Assembly (NCBI RefSeq): GCF_041262585.1
Contig: NZ_JBGCBZ010000003.1
Location: 124,001 to 188,000, forward strand
Direction of reading: 5' to 3'
Length of the DNA: 64,000 nt
DNA from: JAOEGB01 sp041262585
Lineage (GTDB): Bacteria > Actinomycetota > Actinomycetes > Streptosporangiales > Streptosporangiaceae
Both the position numbers and the translations under genes were made by a program. Numbering within the stretch: the stretch's first letter is position 1; each line of letters begins with the position of its first letter. The notes below the pieces were generated by a model. It did no database searches, was not told the DNA's origin, and saw nothing but the letters and a program-made list of their open reading frames with translations. Below are positions 62,383 to 64,000 of this stretch, in pieces.

Positions 62383-64000
62383 GCCACTACCTCCTCATCG
62401 GCGTCGGTGTCCAGCGCCGCTCGTTCGGCCTCTGCGCGCTCGTACGCGGTGACCAGGTTGCGGTATCCCTCGCAGCGGGCCAGGAGCCGCTCGTGGGGGC
62501 CGTGGTCGGCCACCACGCCGTACTCCACGTAGACGACCTCGTCGGCCAGGGCGATCGTCGCCATCCGGTAGGCGACGACGATCACCGTGGAGTCCGCCGA
62601 CCCGTCCCGCAGGCCGTACAGGATCCGCTTCTCCACCTGGGGGTCCACGCTGGAGGTGGCGTCGTCGAGGATGAGCAGCCGGGGCCTGCGCACGAGCGCG
62701 CGGGCGAGCGCGATCCGCTGCCGCTGACCGCCGGACAGCGTCGCGCCGCGCTCGCCGACCCGCGTGTCCAGGCCGGACGGCAGCGCGCTGACGAAACCGT
62801 CGGCCTGCGCGAGGCGGAGCGCCGCCCAGACCGTCTCGTCCGGTACGGCGAGGCCCAGCGTGATGTTGCCGCGCACGGTGTCGTCGAACAGGAACGTCTG
62901 CTGGGGCACCAGCGCCACGGAGGCGCTCACACCGCCCTTGGCGACCTCGCGCAGGTCGGTCCCGTCGATCCGCACGGCGCCGCGGTCGGGGTCGATCAGG
63001 CGGGCGAGGAGCTGGGTGAGCGTGGACTTGCCCGCCCCGGTGGGGCCCACGACGGCGACCGTCCGCCCGGGGGCGACGGTGAAGCTCACGTCTCTGAGGA
63101 CCGGGGCCTCGGGAGCGTAGCCGTAGGCGACGTCGTCCACCTCGAGTTTCGCAGGCCCGTCCCCGTCCCCGTCCAGGGCCGCCGTGCCGTACTCCATGGA
63201 CCCGGTCGCGTCGAGGACCTGCTGGACGCGGGTCCAGCCGACGACGCTGCGCGGCAGCTCGGCGAGGACCCAGCCGAGCGCGCGGATCGGGAAGGCGAGC
63301 AGCGTGAACAGATACGCCACCTGGATGAGGTCGCCGGCCGCGACGTCGTGCGCCTCAAGCCGGAGCGACCCGACGAGCAGCACGGCGAGGACGCCCATGG
63401 TCGGGAGCGCCTCCAGCAGCGGGTCGAACAGCCCGCGCACCCGGCCGACCGCGACGTTGGCGTCACGCAGCTCGTCGGCGCGCGCCTGGAACCGCGCGGC
63501 CTCCGCGTCCTCCCTGCCGAGGGTCTTGACGACGAGCGCGCCGTCGAAGCTCTCGTGCGCGACCTCGCTCACCTCGGCCCTGAGCTGCTGCGCCCGCATC
63601 GCCAGAGGTGACAACTTGCGCTGATAAATCAGGTTCAGTACGGCTATCGCCGGAAAAATCAGGAAACCGACGAGGGCGAGAACCGGATCCACGAGCAGGA
63701 TCGCCCCGGCGGCCGTCACGAGCATCACGATCACTCCCACGGCCATCGGCAGCGGGGCGAGCGGCGCCCAGGCGGCCTCCGCGTCGGAGTTGGCGTTGGA
63801 GAGCAGCTGCCCGGTCGGGTGCCGGTGGTGCCAGGCGAGCGGGAGCCGCAGATACTGCCGGGTCACCGCACGCCGCGACCGGGCCTGCATCCGATACTGC
63901 ATGACTCCGGCGAGGATCCGCCTCCCCATGACCCCGGCGGCCTTGAGCACGGCCACGCCGACGATGAGCAGCGCCGCGACGACCAGCGTGCCGGTCCCGG
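62379..64000 (-). CDS. heterodimeric ABC exporter, degenerate subunit (5' end beyond window)
   Basis: The visible part is about 540 residues of a half-exporter with Walker A VGPTGAGKSTLTQL, signature TLSGGQRQRIALARAL, and Walker B LLILDDATSSVD, in which the catalytic Glu is Asp. The switch His is replaced: the segment reads VIVVAYRMATIALAD where the partner has AHR. Both defects mark an inactive ATP site. The first helix lies beyond the right edge, so the start is not seen. Confidence 0.9.
   Translation of the reverse strand, partial: GTGTLVVAALLIVGVAVLKAAGVMGRRILAGVMQYRMQARSRRAVTRQYLRLPLAWHHRHPTGQLLSNANSDAEAAWAPLAPLPMAVGVIVMLVTAAGAILLVDPVLALVGFLIFPAIAVLNLIYQRKLSPLAMRAQQLRAEVSEVAHESFDGALVVKTLGREDAEAARFQARADELRDANVAVGRVRGLFDPLLEALPTMGVLAVLLVGSLRLEAHDVAAGDLIQVAYLFTLLAFPIRALGWVLAELPRSVVGWTRVQQVLDATGSMEYGTAALDGDGDGPAKLEVDDVAYGYAPEAPVLRDVSFTVAPGRTVAVVGPTGAGKSTLTQLLARLIDPDRGAVRIDGTDLREVAKGGVSASVALVPQQTFLFDDTVRGNITLGLAVPDETVWAALRLAQADGFVSALPSGLDTRVGERGATLSGGQRQRIALARALVRRPRLLILDDATSSVDPQVEKRILYGLRDGSADSTVIVVAYRMATIALADEVVYVEYGVVADHGPHERLLARCEGYRNLVTAYERAEAERAALDTDADEEVVA

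Overview
The window is very GC-rich, gene-dense actinobacterial chromosome. It matches a housekeeping backbone I recognise from Streptomyces and Mycobacterium: scpA-parA-xerD-nudix-pyrG, then uvrB, coaE, rpsA, polA, the liv transporter, a PdtaR-type ANTAR regulator, pyk, gltBD, lgt, trpABC and hisI. The small actinobacterial families between these genes (DUF4126, DUF2127, DUF2752, DUF2784, CD225, an XRE-Sel1 protein) and the CBM2/fibronectin-III secreted protein suggest a sporulating filamentous actinomycete, most likely Streptosporangiales. The family-level assignment is inference. I see no phage, insertion sequence, CRISPR array or biosynthetic cluster.

Layout. 0-5.3 kb: chromosome segregation genes (scpA, parA, xerD) plus a nudix hydrolase and CTP synthase, all leftward. 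5.4-9.5 kb: accessory genes, namely an acyltransferase, a frameshifted CBM2 remnant, an intact FN3-FN3-CBM2 secreted protein, a DUF4126 membrane protein, and a Uma2 nuclease-like gene that overlaps a zinc-ribbon gene antisense. 9.6-17.8 kb: uvrB, then an island of decayed genes (11.9-15.2 kb) with one intact permease, then coaE, a GNAT acetyltransferase and rpsA. 18-24 kb: deacetylase, DUF2127, polA, thioesterase and a lipoprotein. 24-30.3 kb: the liv transporter, livF-livG-livM-livH with a separate livK. 30.4-34.7 kb: ANTAR regulator, a tRNA with anticodon CAA, an HTH-LAGLIDADG protein, a methyltransferase, two tiny genes flanked by short tandem repeats, and an XRE-Sel1 protein. 34.7-42.4 kb: a heterodimeric ABC exporter, pyk, DUF2784 and a subtilase. 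42.4-51.3 kb: gltD/gltB, a branched-polyamine-synthase relative and a luciferase-like oxidoreductase. 51.3-60.4 kb: an envelope/redox group (unknown protein, VIT transporter, lgt, DsbA-like, MauE-like), then trpA, trpB, trpC, three small membrane proteins and hisI. 60.6-64 kb: a second heterodimeric ABC exporter, cut by the window edge.

How the genes work together. Translational coupling (4-nt overlaps) links pyrG/nudix, livF/livG, both ABC pairs, hisI/trp-associated membrane protein, and lgt/VIT/unknown protein. The most interesting parts are: the tRNA with a CAA anticodon in a short-variable-loop body beside a domesticated-looking HTH-LAGLIDADG gene; the TIR/metallophosphoesterase remnant in the decayed island; the LivH permease with an extra exported N-terminal domain; the bis-aminopropyl-spermidine-synthase relative beside gltBD; and a recurring palindromic element (core TGATCATG) sitting on or beside stop codons at three loci. 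No complete, clearly new multi-gene system is visible.
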